Shown: positions 32,648 to 42,383, counted from the first letter of the stretch. The stretch: DNA of 64,000 nt from Corynebacterium otitidis ATCC 51513 (GCF_000296405.1 NZ_JH815193.1:202620-266619); one strand, 5' to 3'. Numbers and translations: made by a program. The notes: a model not told the origin generated them from the sequence alone.

Positions 32648-33802
32648 ATGCGCAAGGCAACGACCCGATTGGCGATCTCCGCGACGGCGGCCGCGTTGTT
32701 CGGCGGCGCCGTGCTGCCCCACGCGGCCCTCGCCGAGGAGCCCGACAACCCGACCAGTACCGCGGTGACCACCGAGCCCACCGAAGAGAAGAAGACGGAG
32801 CTCGACGGCTCCACCACCGCCCCGCAGGCGGACAACGACGAGGGCACGGTCGAGTCCGGCGGCGACAAGCAGACGGACGACCCCAAGAACACCACCCCGC
32901 CGGAGGACGACAAGAAGACTGACGAGTCCGAGGACAAGACCCCGCCCGAGGGCGACAAGAAGTCCGAGGAGGAGAAGCAGGGCGACGCCACCACGGAGGA
33001 GGGCAAGAAGGAGAGCGACGTCTCGAAGGACGATAAGAAGACCGAGAAGGACGGCGAGGAGCCTTGGCGTCCCGTCTGGGTCCCCGAGCGCGCCACCTTC
33101 GAGAAGCCCGTGTGGACCTGGCAGGACAAGAATGGCGACAACCTCGCCTACAACATCGAAACCTGCGTCTTCACCAAGGACGGAGAGAAGGCCCGCGCCC
33201 CCGAGACCGCTCCCGCCCCCTGGTGCCCCCTGCCCGATGAGCCGCCGGCTGAGGAGCCCCCGGTCGACGAGCCGCCGGCCGGGGACAAGCAGAACGATCC
33301 CGAGCCGGAGAAGGAGAAGAAGCCCAAGACCCCGCCGGCCAACGGCGTGCTCCTCCGCGCGGACCTCGAGGCGTTCCTGGCCGACCGGTTGTACCTGCCC
33401 AGCCCCGACTTCAACGGCGACGGCTACGTCACGCCGAAGGAGGCCCAGCAGTACGTCGGCGGCATGAACTGGCACATCAACGTCAACTGGCGGCGCGGCA
33501 CGATCGAGGGCGCCGAGGAGTTCTCCGCGAAGCTGCGCGCGTTCGAGCTCTGGTACTACGGCAAGTCGAACATCATCCTGCCCTCCGAGAGGGGCGCCCT
33601 GCCGCAGGACAAGGGCGGCGTGCAGCCCGCCGGGTCCGCCGCCCCGCGGCAGAGCGCCCCGCAGCAGCAGGGCGCGCCGCGGCTCGCGAACACCGGCGTC
33701 TCCGGCGTCACCGCGACCGCCGGCGCCGGCGCCCCGCGCTGCTGCTCGGCGCGGCCGCGCTGGTGCTTGGCCGCAGGCGCTCCTAGCGGTAGCGCCGACT
33801 AG
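32648..33802 (+). CDS. Secreted LAxTG-type wall protein, sorting tail frameshifted
   Basis: A 384-residue secreted protein. A signal peptide ends near AALA-EEP (about residue 29). It is followed by a low-complexity stretch of Asp/Glu/Lys/Pro/Thr (about 30-140), a short conserved-looking Trp-rich segment (RPVWVPERATFEKPVWTWQ), a Pro-rich linker and a C-terminal domain. That domain contains an EF-hand-type loop DFNGDGYVTPKE (254-265). A sortase motif LANTG is at 346-350. The expected hydrophobic and arginine tail is not in this frame. The overlapping frame reads PALLLGAAALVLGRRRS and stops at 33784-33786, so a one-base gain or two-base loss near 33725-33735 has shifted the end. ATG 32648 follows AAAGGA. 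Confidence 0.8.
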   Translation: MRKATTRLAISATAAALFGGAVLPHAALAEEPDNPTSTAVTTEPTEEKKTELDGSTTAPQADNDEGTVESGGDKQTDDPKNTTPPEDDKKTDESEDKTPPEGDKKSEEEKQGDATTEEGKKESDVSKDDKKTEKDGEEPWRPVWVPERATFEKPVWTWQDKNGDNLAYNIETCVFTKDGEKARAPETAPAPWCPLPDEPPAEEPPVDEPPAGDKQNDPEPEKEKKPKTPPANGVLLRADLEAFLADRLYLPSPDFNGDGYVTPKEAQQYVGGMNWHINVNWRRGTIEGAEEFSAKLRAFELWYYGKSNIILPSERGALPQDKGGVQPAGSAAPRQSAPQQQGAPRLANTGVSGVTATAGAGAPRCCSARPRWCLAAGAPSGSAD

Positions 33803-33817
33803 CCCGCCCACCCTGGG

Positions 33818-33849
33818 ACGGCCGCGCGGAGCCTCTCCGCGGCGGCCGT
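33818..33849. terminator. Bidirectional terminator
   Basis: A stem ACGGCCGC-GCGGAG pairs with CTCCGC-G-GCGGCCGT (one bulge, 3-nt loop) between two convergent genes. Confidence 0.65.
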
Positions 33850-33921
33850 ACCGTTCCGGGGTGCGGCGGGTTGTCCGCGTCGCGGGGTCGGCGCGGCGCT
33901 CTGCGCGCGGTGCGTTAGGTG

Positions 33922-34365
33922 TTAAGGCGCCTCGCGCGGGGTGCTGCGCACGATGAGCACGTCGCACTCCGCGACGCGGGCGAGGTCCGCTGGGATCGAG
34001 CCGAGCAGCCGGCCGCTGAGCGAGTTCATGCCCCGGTTGCCGACGACGAGCATCAGGGCGTCCTCCTTGCCGGCGACCGCGGCGAGCGCCGCGACCGGGG
34101 AGCCGGGCTCTGCGCGGAACTTCACGTCGGGCGCGCCGAGCTCCCGCGCGCGCTCGAGGGCGGGCTCGAGGAGCCTCTCGGCCGCGGCGCGCTCGGGGAG
34201 CTCGGCGGGCTGGGCGGCGCCGTCGGGGCGCACGGCGCACGCGACGACGAGCCGGCGGCCCAGCGCCGCGGCGATGGTCGCGGCGCGCTCCACCGCGGTA
34301 AGAGACGTCGCCGAGCCGTCGGCGCCGACGACGATAGGGCCGCCGGTGGGCGCGGTTGTCGCCAT
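33922..34365 (-). CDS. Universal stress protein (UspA family)
   Basis: A 147-residue single-domain UspA protein. The ATP-binding signature G-x2-G-x9-G-S is present as GNRGMNSLSGRLLGSIP near the C-terminus, and the N-terminal VVGADGSATS is typical. It would bind ATP and act in stress or stationary-phase adaptation. The start is ATG 34365. It is a single gene between the surface-protein gene and uvrB. Confidence 0.92.
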   Translation of the reverse strand: MATTAPTGGPIVVGADGSATSLTAVERAATIAAALGRRLVVACAVRPDGAAQPAELPERAAAERLLEPALERARELGAPDVKFRAEPGSPVAALAAVAGKEDALMLVVGNRGMNSLSGRLLGSIPADLARVAECDVLIVRSTPREAP

Positions 34366-34464
34366 GGCGGCCCCTCCCCTCGCGTGCGTGCCGGTCGAGC
34401 GCGGCCCGCGTGGTGCCGGCGGGCCGCGTGCCTCGGATTGTAGCCGCGCCCGGGCGCGGCGCGC

Positions 34465-36591
34465 CTAGATCCCGGCCTCGCGCACGCCGCGCAGCTCCTT
34501 CTTCAGGTCGGCGATCTCGTCGCGGAGGCGGCCGGCGAGCTCGAACTTGAGCTCGCGGGCAGCCGCGCCCATCTGCTCGGTGAGCTTGTCGATGAGCTCC
34601 TCGATCTCGTCGGCGGCCATGGAGCTCGTGTCGGGCTTCTCGGCGAGCGCGGCGTCCGAGCCGGCGTCGTCGCCGTCCTTGGCCTCGCCGCCGCCCTTCT
34701 TGCTCGAGCGCTCCTCCTCGTCGTAGACCTGGTCGAGGATGTCGGCGATCTTCTTGCGCAGCGGCTGCGGGTCGACGCCGTGGGCCTTGTTGTAGGCGAT
34801 CTGCTTCTCGCGGCGGCGCTCGGTCTCGTCGATGGCGTAGCGCATCGACTCGGTGACGTCGTCGGCGTACATGACGACCTCGCCGGAGACGTTGCGCGCC
34901 GCACGCCCGATGGTCTGGATGAGCGAGCGCTCGGAGCGCAGGAAGCCCTCCTTGTCGGCGTCGAGGATCGCCACTAAGGACACCTCCGGCAGGTCGAGGC
35001 CCTCGCGCAGGAGGTTGATGCCGACGAGCACGTCGAACTCGCCGAGCCGCAGCTGGCGCAAAAGCTCGACGCGCTCGAGGGTGTCGATGTCGGAGTGGAG
35101 GTAGCGGACCTTGATGCCGTTCTCGAGGAAGTAGTCGGTGAGGTCCTCGGCCATCCGCTTGGTCAGGGTGGTCACGAGCACGCGCTCGTCGCGCTCGACG
35201 CGCTCGTTGATCTCGCCGATGAGGTCGTCGATCTGGCCCTTCGTCGGCCTCACGGACACCTTCGGGTCGACGAGCCCGGTGGGGCGGATGACCTGCTCGA
35301 CGAACTCCCCGCCGGAGGCCTCGAGCTCGTAGTCGCCGGGGGTGGCCGACATGTAGACGGTCTGCCCGATGCGCGAGTCGAACTCGTCGAAGGTCAGCGG
35401 CCGGTTGTCCAGCGCGGAGGGCAGACGAAAGCCGAAGTCGACGAGGTTGCGCTTCCTGGACATGTCGCCCTCGAACATGCCGCCGATCTGCGGGACGGTG
35501 ACGTGCGACTCGTCGATGATGGTGAGGAAGTCCTCGGGGAAGTAGTCGATGAGGCAGGCCGGCGCGCTGCCGGCGGGGCGCTGGTCGACGTGGCGCGAGT
35601 AGTTCTCAATCCCGGAGCAGAAGCCCACCTGCTGGATCATCTCGATGTCGTACTCGGTGCGCATCCGCAGCCGCTGCGCCTCGAGGAGCTTGCCGCGGTT
35701 TTCCAGATCGGCGAGGCGCTCGTCGAGCTCCTCGCGAATGTCGGCGATGGCCTTCTCCATGCGCTCGGGCCCGGCGACGTAGTGGGTCGCGGGGAAGATC
35801 CGCAGCTCGTCGACGCGACGGATGACGTCACCCGTCACGGGGTGAATGTAATAGAGGGCGTCGATCTCGTCGCCGAAGAACTCGACGCGCACCGCGACCT
35901 CCTCGTAGGCCGGGATGATGTCGACGGTGTCGCCCTTCGCGCGGATCGCGCCGCGCTTCAGGGCGGTGTCGTTGCGCTCGTACTGGATATCGACGAGCAG
36001 GCGCAGGAAGCGGTCGCGCTCGACCTCCTCGCCGACCTTGACGACGATGGAGCGGTCCAGGTAGCTCTGCGGGGTGCCCAGGCCGTAGATGCACGACACC
36101 GAGGAAACGACCACGACGTCGCGGCGGCTGAGCAGCGACGAGGTCGCCGAGTGGCGCAGCCGCTCGACGTCCTCGTTGATGGAGGAGTCCTTCTCGATAT
36201 AGGTGTCCGACTGCGCGACGTAAGCCTCGGGTTGGTAGTAGTCGTAGTAGCTCACGAAGTACTCGACCGCGTTGTGCGGCAGGAGCTGGCGCAGCTCGTT
36301 CGCGAGCTGCGCGGCGAGCGTCTTGTTCGGCGCCATGACGAGCGTGGGGCGCTGCTGCTTCTCGATGAGCCACGCCGCGGTCGCGGACTTGCCCGTGCCG
36401 GTCGCGCCCATGAGCACGACGTCGCGCTCCCCGCGGCTGAGCCGCTCGTCGAGCTCCTTGATCGCCGCCGGCTGGTCGCCGGCCGGCTCGAACTCGGACT
36501 CGACCTTGAACCGCGCGTCGCTGCGCTCGACGTCGCCGACGGGGCGGTACTCGGAGTAGGAGAGGACGGGGTGCTCCGCTGCGAAAGCCAT
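34465..36591 (-). CDS. uvrB: Excinuclease ABC subunit B
   Basis: A 708-residue helicase-like repair protein that verifies damage and recruits UvrC. Walker [14 protein letters not shown], the beta-hairpin region around [11 protein letters not shown] and [22 protein letters not shown], Walker B-like IDESHV and motif [12 protein letters not shown] are all present. The C-terminal UVR domain ([29 protein letters not shown]) is intact, and the linker before it is acidic and Lys-rich. ATG 36591 has AAGGAG just upstream, and TAGAGT (36599-36604) lies 7 nt before the start. In related genomes coaE follows directly; here the TRAP operon and a small gene intervene. Confidence 0.97.
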   Translation of the reverse strand: MAFAAEHPVLSYSEYRPVGDVERSDARFKVESEFEPAGDQPAAIKELDERLSRGERDVVLMGATGTGKSATAAWLIEKQQRPTLVMAPNKTLAAQLANELRQLLPHNAVEYFVSYYDYYQPEAYVAQSDTYIEKDSSINEDVERLRHSATSSLLSRRDVVVVSSVSCIYGLGTPQSYLDRSIVVKVGEEVERDRFLRLLVDIQYERNDTALKRGAIRAKGDTVDIIPAYEEVAVRVEFFGDEIDALYYIHPVTGDVIRRVDELRIFPATHYVAGPERMEKAIADIREELDERLADLENRGKLLEAQRLRMRTEYDIEMIQQVGFCSGIENYSRHVDQRPAGSAPACLIDYFPEDFLTIIDESHVTVPQIGGMFEGDMSRKRNLVDFGFRLPSALDNRPLTFDEFDSRIGQTVYMSATPGDYELEASGGEFVEQVIRPTGLVDPKVSVRPTKGQIDDLIGEINERVERDERVLVTTLTKRMAEDLTDYFLENGIKVRYLHSDIDTLERVELLRQLRLGEFDVLVGINLLREGLDLPEVSLVAILDADKEGFLRSERSLIQTIGRAARNVSGEVVMYADDVTESMRYAIDETERRREKQIAYNKAHGVDPQPLRKKIADILDQVYDEEERSSKKGGGEAKDGDDAGSDAALAEKPDTSSMAADEIEELIDKLTEQMGAAARELKFELAGRLRDEIADLKKELRGVREAGI

Positions 36592-36682
36592 GCTCCTTAC
36601 TCTAGCCAGCGGCCCAAAACCTCCCCTCCCCCGTTTTTAGGTCACCCTGTGTACAAATAATCTTCTATCTCATATTCATCGC

Positions 36683-36710
36683 GTGACGAGTCGCTCATCT
36701 CTGCTATAAC
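36683..36710 (+). promoter_or_regulatory. Promoter of the TRAP/TAXI operon
   Basis: GTGACG (36683-36688) and TATAAC (36705-36710) are 16 bp apart, about 65 bp before the first TAXI gene. Confidence 0.5.
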
Positions 36711-36776
36711 TTGGCGCACTGCCCCACGACCCCCGGCACCACGCATTCCCCGGGCCCACGAGGAAGGACGGTGGCC

Positions 36777-37928
36777 ATGGCCGCGACTCTGAGCAGGCGC
36801 TCGTTTCTCGGCGGCGGGCTCGCGCTCGCCGCGGCGCTCGCCGGCTGCGCGACCCCAACGGCGCCCGGCGCGGGCGCGCTGCCCGGGCGGCTCGTGTGGT
36901 CGACCTACCGGGTCGGTTCCGGCCTCTACGCCGACGTTGCCGCGGTCGCGAATACTCTGACCTCCCGGATGGGCGTCCAGGTGCGCGTCATGCCCGGGGT
37001 AACCGGCGTGAGCCGGCTGGCCCCGCTGTTCACCGACACGGCGCAGTACGCCCGGGTGGGCGACGAGTACTTCTTCGCCTTCGAGGGCGACGAGGAGTTC
37101 GCCTCGGGGACGTGGGGCCCGCAGCCGGTGCGGCTGGTGTGGACCCCGCCGTCGAACGCCGGGGTGTACGTCCGGCGCGACAGCGGCATCGAGCGACTGG
37201 AGGGCCTTGCGGGCCGGCGGATCTCCTGGGTGGTGGCCGGCACGTCGACGCAGCGGAAGTTCACCGCCTGCCTCGGGACCGCGGGGCTGGGCGTCGACGA
37301 CGTGCGCCGCGTCGCGGTCGGCGAGGCCGCGCAGTACGACGCGATCAAGGCCGGTCAAATCGAGGCGATCTTCGGGACGGTGATCAACCCCTCGATCGAG
37401 GAGCTGAACCCCCGGTACCCGATCCGCTGGCTGGACCTCGGCGGGCGGCCCGAGGAGCGCTACGAGTCCTGGGCCGAGTACGCGCCGATGGCGGGGCTCG
37501 GCACCAACCCGAAGGCCTCGGGCCTGCCCGAAGACGAGACCCCGACGTTCATGCGCTACTCCCTGCCCGTTGTCACCACGGCCGGGCGCTCCGCGGCGGA
37601 GGTCGCCGACCTGTGCCGGGCGCTCTACGAGCACTTCGACGCCTACGAGGCGGCGACCGCGGACACCCCGAACTTCGCGCTCGACCGGCTCATGCTCGAG
37701 CCCTTCGTCGTGCCCTACCACCCCGGCGCGGTCGAGTTCCTCCGCGAGGCGGGCCGCTGGGACGCCCACCTCGAGGAGCGCAACGCCGCCCTCCTCGAGC
37801 GCGAGGGCCTCCTTCGGGGCGCGTGGCCGGGCTTCTTCGAGCGGCACCGCGGCGACGGGGAGATCTCCCGGCGCTGGCGGGACTTCAAGGCCGAACGCCT
37901 CCCCGCCCTGCCCGAGCGCGAGGCCTAA
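36777..37928 (+). CDS. TAXI-family TRAP solute-binding lipoprotein 1
   Basis: A 383-residue periplasmic-type binding protein of the TAXI group (TRAP-associated extracytoplasmic). The N-terminus LSRRSFLGGGLALAAALAGC combines a twin-arginine-like signal with a lipobox (LAGC). Family segments include VWSTYRVGSGLYADVAAVAN near the N-terminus, and GRRISWVVAGTSTQRKFT and DAIKAGQIEAIFGT in the middle. The substrate is unknown; TAXI proteins with known ligands often bind small carboxylates. The ATG 36777 is used because AGGAAGGA is 8 nt away; GTG 36771 would be too close. It is the first gene of a three-gene operon. Confidence 0.88.
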   Translation: MAATLSRRSFLGGGLALAAALAGCATPTAPGAGALPGRLVWSTYRVGSGLYADVAAVANTLTSRMGVQVRVMPGVTGVSRLAPLFTDTAQYARVGDEYFFAFEGDEEFASGTWGPQPVRLVWTPPSNAGVYVRRDSGIERLEGLAGRRISWVVAGTSTQRKFTACLGTAGLGVDDVRRVAVGEAAQYDAIKAGQIEAIFGTVINPSIEELNPRYPIRWLDLGGRPEERYESWAEYAPMAGLGTNPKASGLPEDETPTFMRYSLPVVTTAGRSAAEVADLCRALYEHFDAYEAATADTPNFALDRLMLEPFVVPYHPGAVEFLREAGRWDAHLEERNAALLEREGLLRGAWPGFFERHRGDGEISRRWRDFKAERLPALPEREA

Positions 37929-37988
37929 GCCCCCAGCGCTTCTCCCCTGCCCCGTTTCCGCCCCTGGACGACAGTTGAGGTGACCGCC

Positions 37989-39128
37989 ATGCCGCCCAGC
38001 CCGACGACGATGAGCCGCCGGGGCTTCTTCATAGCCGCGCTCGGCGGGCTCGCGGCGGCGTGCGCCCCGGCCCACCCCGCCGGCGGGTTGCCGCGCCAGC
38101 TCGTGTGGTCGACGTTCACCTCCGGCTCGTCGATGTACAACGACCTCGCCGCGGTGGCGAACTCGCTGACCGCCCGCACCGGCACGCGGGTGCGGATTCT
38201 GCCTGCGGCGACGGGGGTCTCGAGGCTCTCGGCGCTGTTCGCGGGGGTGTGCGACTACGCGCGCGTCGGCGAGGAGTACGCCTTCGCCTTCGAAGGATCG
38301 GAGGAGTTCGCCTCCGAGCACTGGGGGCCGCGCCCGGTGCGGCTGGTGTGGACTCCGGGCAACGTCTTCGGGCTGCTCGTGCTTCGCTCCTCGGGCATCG
38401 AGCGCATCGAGGACTTAAAGGGCAGGCGGGTGGCGTGGCCGCTGGCGGGCTCCTCGACGAGGCGGAAGATCGCGCTGCTGCTGCGCACCGCGGGCTTAAG
38501 CGCTGAGGACGTGCGGCTCGTGGAGATCACCGAAAAGGGCCTCGTCGACGGGATCAAGGCCGGCCAGATCGACGCGTTCTACACGGTCGTCACCGGGCCC
38601 CGGATCGAGGAGCTCAATTCGGAGCGCCCGGTGCGCTGGCTGCCCGTCGACGGCTACCCCGACGACGCGTACGCGCACTGGCCGCTCGAGGCCCCGATGG
38701 CCGCGGCCGAGCCCGCAGACCGCGGCGTGGGGCTCAAAGACGGGGAGGCGCCGGTGCTCATGCGCTACGCGCTGCCGCTCGTCGCCGCGCCCGAGCGCCC
38801 GACCGACGAGGTCGCCGCGCTGTGCCGGGCGCTCGACGAGAACGCCGAGCACTACGCCTCGGCGAGCGTGGACGCCGACCGCTTCGCCCCCGAGAACCTC
38901 GTTTTGTGGCCCTTCGTCGCCCCCTACCACCCCGGCGCGGTCGCCTACCTCGAGGAGACCGGCCGCTGGGAGCCGCGCTTCCGCGAGCGTCAGGCGGAGC
39001 TCCTCGAGCGCGAGGAGCGGCTCGCCGAGGAGTGGCCGCTCTTCTTAGAGCGCCACGGCGGCGCGCCCGACCTGCAGGAGCGCTGGGGCGAGTGGAAGCG
39101 CTCCCGGCTCCCGCAGCCCGCGGCCTAG
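37989..39128 (+). CDS. TAXI-family TRAP solute-binding lipoprotein 2
   Basis: A 379-residue paralogue of the upstream gene, with the same order of motifs: VWSTFTSGSSMYNDLAAVAN, GRRVAWPLAGSSTRRKI, DGIKAGQIDAFYTV and FVAPYHPGAVAYLEETGRW. The signal MSRRGFFIAALGGLAAAC again has twin arginines and a lipobox. The two copies are clearly related but well diverged, so the duplication is not recent. The ATG 37989 follows GAGGTGA. Two binding proteins may widen the substrate range of the single permease downstream. This is inferred. Confidence 0.87.
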   Translation: MPPSPTTMSRRGFFIAALGGLAAACAPAHPAGGLPRQLVWSTFTSGSSMYNDLAAVANSLTARTGTRVRILPAATGVSRLSALFAGVCDYARVGEEYAFAFEGSEEFASEHWGPRPVRLVWTPGNVFGLLVLRSSGIERIEDLKGRRVAWPLAGSSTRRKIALLLRTAGLSAEDVRLVEITEKGLVDGIKAGQIDAFYTVVTGPRIEELNSERPVRWLPVDGYPDDAYAHWPLEAPMAAAEPADRGVGLKDGEAPVLMRYALPLVAAPERPTDEVAALCRALDENAEHYASASVDADRFAPENLVLWPFVAPYHPGAVAYLEETGRWEPRFRERQAELLEREERLAEEWPLFLERHGGAPDLQERWGEWKRSRLPQPAA

Positions 39129-39184
39129 CCCCGCGAGGCGATTAAACCCCCACCCGACCCGACGACACCCGCTTGGAGAGGCCC

Positions 39185-41197
39185 GTGACCAGCCAGAACC
39201 CCGCACCGCCGCGGCCCGTGGACGACGAGACCACCCAACCCGCCGCCCCCGCCGCCGCGCCGCCCGGCCGGGTGACCGGCTGGTGGCGCGTCGCCGTCGG
39301 GGTCCTCACCGTGGCGGGCATCGCCCTGTCGATCAACCAGGTCTTCTTCCTCGAGTTCGCGGGCCTCACGCTGCTCGACAACTCGTACATGTACCTCATG
39401 CTCGGGCTGTTTTTGCCCGTCGTGTTCATCGCCGTCCCGGCGCGGAAGGGCGAGGGGCCCAGGCCGATTGCCTGGTACGACGTCGTAGGCATGGCGGCGT
39501 CGGTCGCGGCGACCGCGTACTTCGCGTGGCACGGCGAGGACATCGAGCTCTACGGCTGGGAGTTCATGGGCCCGCCGGTCTCCGCGGCGCTGGGCTTCGT
39601 TTTGTGGGGCCTGGTGCTCGAGGTGCTGCGCCGCACCGCGGGGCTCATCGTCGCGATACTCGCGGCGGTGGTGTCGCTCTACCCGCTGGTCGCGGGCGTC
39701 ATCCCGGTGCCGTTCCTCCAGGGCGTGAGCTACGACCTCGTCACCCTGGCGAAGGTGCACGCGATGGGCGGCGAGTCGATCCTCGGGCTTCCCATGTCCA
39801 CCGCGTCGACGCTGCTCGTGGGCTTCCTCTGCTTCGCGACGATCCTCCAGTTCACCGGCGGCGCGGAGTTCTTCCACCGGCTGGCCTCCGCGCTGTTCGG
39901 CCGCTTCCGCGGCGGCACCGCGAAGGTCCCCATCGCGAGCTCTGCGACGCTGGGGATGATGAGCGGCGCGCCCGTGACGAACGTGCTCACCACCGGGCCG
40001 ATGACGATCCCCGCGATGGTGCGCTCGGGCTTCTCCCCGAGGATGGCCGCCGGCGTGGAGGCGACCGCCTCGTCCGGCGGGTCGATCACCCCGCCGATCA
40101 TGGGCACCGCCGCGTTCCTCATGGTCTCCTTCGCCGGCGTGCCCTATACCGAGGTGCTCATCGCCGCGACGATCCCGGCTATCTTCTACTTCCTCGGGAT
40201 CTTCGTGCAGGTCGACGGCTACGCCGCGCGCCGCGGCCTCGCCGGCGAGGACCCCGCCACCCTGCCCAAGGTGCTCCCCAGCCTGCTGCGCGGCTGGCCC
40301 TACCTGATAAGCCTCGGGCTGCTCACGGTGCTGCTGCTCACCACCGGCTCGGAGGCGCAGGTGCCCTACTGGGTGGTGCTCCTCCTCATCGTCATCGCGA
40401 TCCTCAACCCGAACATCCGGTTCGGGCCGAGGCAGTGGGGCGAGGCTATCGTCTCGGTGGGCACGACGATCGCGACGCTCTTCGGGATCATCGCCGGCGT
40501 CGGCCTCATCCTCGGCGGGCTCTCCGCGACCGGGGTGGCGCTCTCGATCAGCCGGGACCTCATCGCCGCCGTCGGGGAGAACACCATCTTGATCCTCATC
40601 ACCGGCGCGGCCGCCTGCTTCGTCCTCGGCATGGGACTGACGATCTCCGCGGCGTACGTCTTCCTCGCCATCGTCATGGTGCCGGCGCTGACCGCCTTAG
40701 GGATCGACACGATCGCCGCGCACCTCTTCGTCATCTACTGGGCCGGGGTCTCGTATATCACCCCGCCGGTGGGACTCGCGGCGATCGCCGCTGCGTCGAT
40801 AGCGGGCGCGAAACCCATGGCCACGAGTCTCGAGGCGATGAAACTCGGCGCCGTGAAGTACCTCATCCCCTTCGGCTTCGCCCTCAACCCCGCGCTCGTG
40901 GCGCAGGACTCCATCGGCGCGATCGCCGCCAGCCTCGCCGCGGCGCTCCTCGGGGTGCTAGCACTCGGCAGCGCGCTGTCGGGCTGGTTCGTCCTCGTCG
41001 AGGCGCGCCTGGATGCCGCCTCGCGGGTCGCGCTCGCCGCCGGCGGGCTGTTGCTCCTCGCGCCCTCGGGGTGGGCGTGGGCCGCGGGCACGGCCATCAT
41101 ACTGCTCCTCGCCGCCGGGCACCTCGTCGCGCGGCGCCGCCGCGGCTCGAGCCCCGATGCTCCCCAGCAGGAGGCCGAGCCCGCCCCGGCGGCCTAA
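39185..41197 (+). CDS. TRAP transporter fused permease (4TM-12TM)
   Basis: A 670-residue fused permease of the TAXI-TRAP type. A polar Pro/Ala-rich N-terminus of about 30 residues is followed by small-subunit-like helices, then the large DctM-like domain with the motif stretch ASSATLGMMSGAPVTNVLTTG and SSGGSITPPIMGTAAF. A mirrored half ends with YWAGVSYITPPVGLAAIAAASIAGA. It is driven by an ion gradient, not ATP. The start is GTG 39185 after GGAGAGG. It completes the operon with the two TAXI binding proteins. A terminator follows. Confidence 0.92.
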   Translation: MTSQNPAPPRPVDDETTQPAAPAAAPPGRVTGWWRVAVGVLTVAGIALSINQVFFLEFAGLTLLDNSYMYLMLGLFLPVVFIAVPARKGEGPRPIAWYDVVGMAASVAATAYFAWHGEDIELYGWEFMGPPVSAALGFVLWGLVLEVLRRTAGLIVAILAAVVSLYPLVAGVIPVPFLQGVSYDLVTLAKVHAMGGESILGLPMSTASTLLVGFLCFATILQFTGGAEFFHRLASALFGRFRGGTAKVPIASSATLGMMSGAPVTNVLTTGPMTIPAMVRSGFSPRMAAGVEATASSGGSITPPIMGTAAFLMVSFAGVPYTEVLIAATIPAIFYFLGIFVQVDGYAARRGLAGEDPATLPKVLPSLLRGWPYLISLGLLTVLLLTTGSEAQVPYWVVLLLIVIAILNPNIRFGPRQWGEAIVSVGTTIATLFGIIAGVGLILGGLSATGVALSISRDLIAAVGENTILILITGAAACFVLGMGLTISAAYVFLAIVMVPALTALGIDTIAAHLFVIYWAGVSYITPPVGLAAIAAASIAGAKPMATSLEAMKLGAVKYLIPFGFALNPALVAQDSIGAIAASLAAALLGVLALGSALSGWFVLVEARLDAASRVALAAGGLLLLAPSGWAWAAGTAIILLLAAGHLVARRRRGSSPDAPQQEAEPAPAA

Positions 41198-41285
41198 GGG
41201 CACGCGGGCCGCGCGGCCCGGGGAGGTAACGCGACCGGGCCCGGGGCCTCGAGGATCGGCGCCCGGGGCGCGGGCACGGGAAAGA

Positions 41286-41305
41286 CCCCGCCGTCAACGG
41301 CGGGG
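41286..41305. terminator. Bidirectional terminator after the TRAP permease
   Basis: A perfect 8-bp stem CCCCGCCG/CGGCGGGG with a TCAA loop lies between convergent genes. The minus-strand side is followed by TCTTTC. Confidence 0.65.
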
Positions 41306-41347
41306 CCTTGATGCTGGTTTCTGCCTCGGACGTGTTCCCTTTAAGGT

Positions 41348-41722
41348 CTAGGAGCCCGGCGCGAGGTCCGACCAGGAGAGCGCCTTCCACTCGTGGACCT
41401 GGCCGCGCCGCGCCCAGTGGGTGTAGAGCTCGGAGACCGCCCCGTCGGCGAGCACCGCGTCGAGGGCCTCGCGGAGCTGCTCCTTGAGCTGCGGGTCGCG
41501 CAGCGGGGCGACCTGCTCCGGGCTGAGACCCTCGGGGAGGTCGTCGTCGGGCGCGGCGGCGATCTTCGCGGCGGCGATGATGCTCTGTCCGATATCCGCC
41601 TCGATGCTGCGCACCCCGGCGGGAGGCAGCACGTAGGCCGAATCGAAGGTCCCCTCCTTCAGGTCCTCGATGAGCTCCTGGGCGACCTCGTTGTCGAAGG
41701 GGCCAATCTTGTCCTCGGCCAC
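41348..41722 (-). CDS. DUF4259 domain-containing protein
   Basis: A 124-residue acidic, helical cytoplasmic protein. The N-terminus KIGPFDNEVAQELIEDLKEG is the DUF4259 hallmark (GPFDN), and the C-terminus has LYTHWARRGQVHEWKALSW. The function of the family is unknown. The start is GTG 41722 with AAGGAGG upstream. It lies alone between the TRAP operon and coaE. Confidence 0.8.
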   Translation of the reverse strand: MAEDKIGPFDNEVAQELIEDLKEGTFDSAYVLPPAGVRSIEADIGQSIIAAAKIAAAPDDDLPEGLSPEQVAPLRDPQLKEQLREALDAVLADGAVSELYTHWARRGQVHEWKALSWSDLAPGS

Positions 41723-41786
41723 GCGATTCCTCCTTGCTTCTCGTCGGCGGCTGCGGCGCGTCCTGGTTATGCCTTCCCGAGACTAC

Positions 41787-42383
41787 CTAGAGCGCCTCGA
41801 TGCGGGCTCGGGCGGCGGCGATCTCGGATTCGAGGTGCTCGCGGTCGCCGTTGTTGTCGACGACGATGTCGGCGGCGGCGCGGCGCTCCTCGTCACCGCT
41901 CTGCTGGCGGATCCGAGCGCGGGCGTCGTCCTCGTCCATGCCGCGGTGCTCGACGAGGCGGGCGACGCGGGTCTCGACGTCGGCGTCGACGACGACGACT
42001 AAGTCCATCTCCTTGTCGAAGCCGTTCTCGACGAGGAGCGGCATGTCGAAGATGACGGCCTCGGCGCCCGCCCGCTCGAGCTCCCGAAACCGGGACTCGA
42101 CCTCCTCGCGGATGCGCGGGTGGGTGATCGAGTCGAGGAGCTCGGTGTGCGCGTCGTCAGCGAACGCGCGCCGCGCGAGCTCCGCGCGGTTGAGCGCGCC
42201 GTCCTCGTCGAGGATGTCCTCGCCGAACGCGCGGGCGAGCTCCTCTAAGGCGGGCTGGCCGGGCTCGACGATCTCGCGGGCGATCTGGTCGGCGTCGACG
42301 ATGACGCGGCCGTCGGTCTCCAGCTCGCGGGCGACGGTCGTCTTCCCGCTGCCGATGCCTCCGGTGAGCCCGATCTTTTTCAT
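41787..42383 (-). CDS. coaE: Dephospho-CoA kinase
   Basis: A 198-residue P-loop kinase for the last step of coenzyme A synthesis. The N-terminus MKKIGLTGGIGSGKTT carries Walker A. IVDADQIAREIV and FDMPLLVENGFDKEMD follow, and the lid segment with RIRQQSGDEERRAAADIVVDN is at the C-terminal side. The start is ATG 42383, and TACACT (42392-42397) lies 8 nt upstream, so the message is probably leaderless. It is divergent from the siderophore-interacting protein gene. Confidence 0.95.
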   Translation of the reverse strand: MKKIGLTGGIGSGKTTVARELETDGRVIVDADQIAREIVEPGQPALEELARAFGEDILDEDGALNRAELARRAFADDAHTELLDSITHPRIREEVESRFRELERAGAEAVIFDMPLLVENGFDKEMDLVVVVDADVETRVARLVEHRGMDEDDARARIRQQSGDEERRAAADIVVDNNGDREHLESEIAAARARIEAL

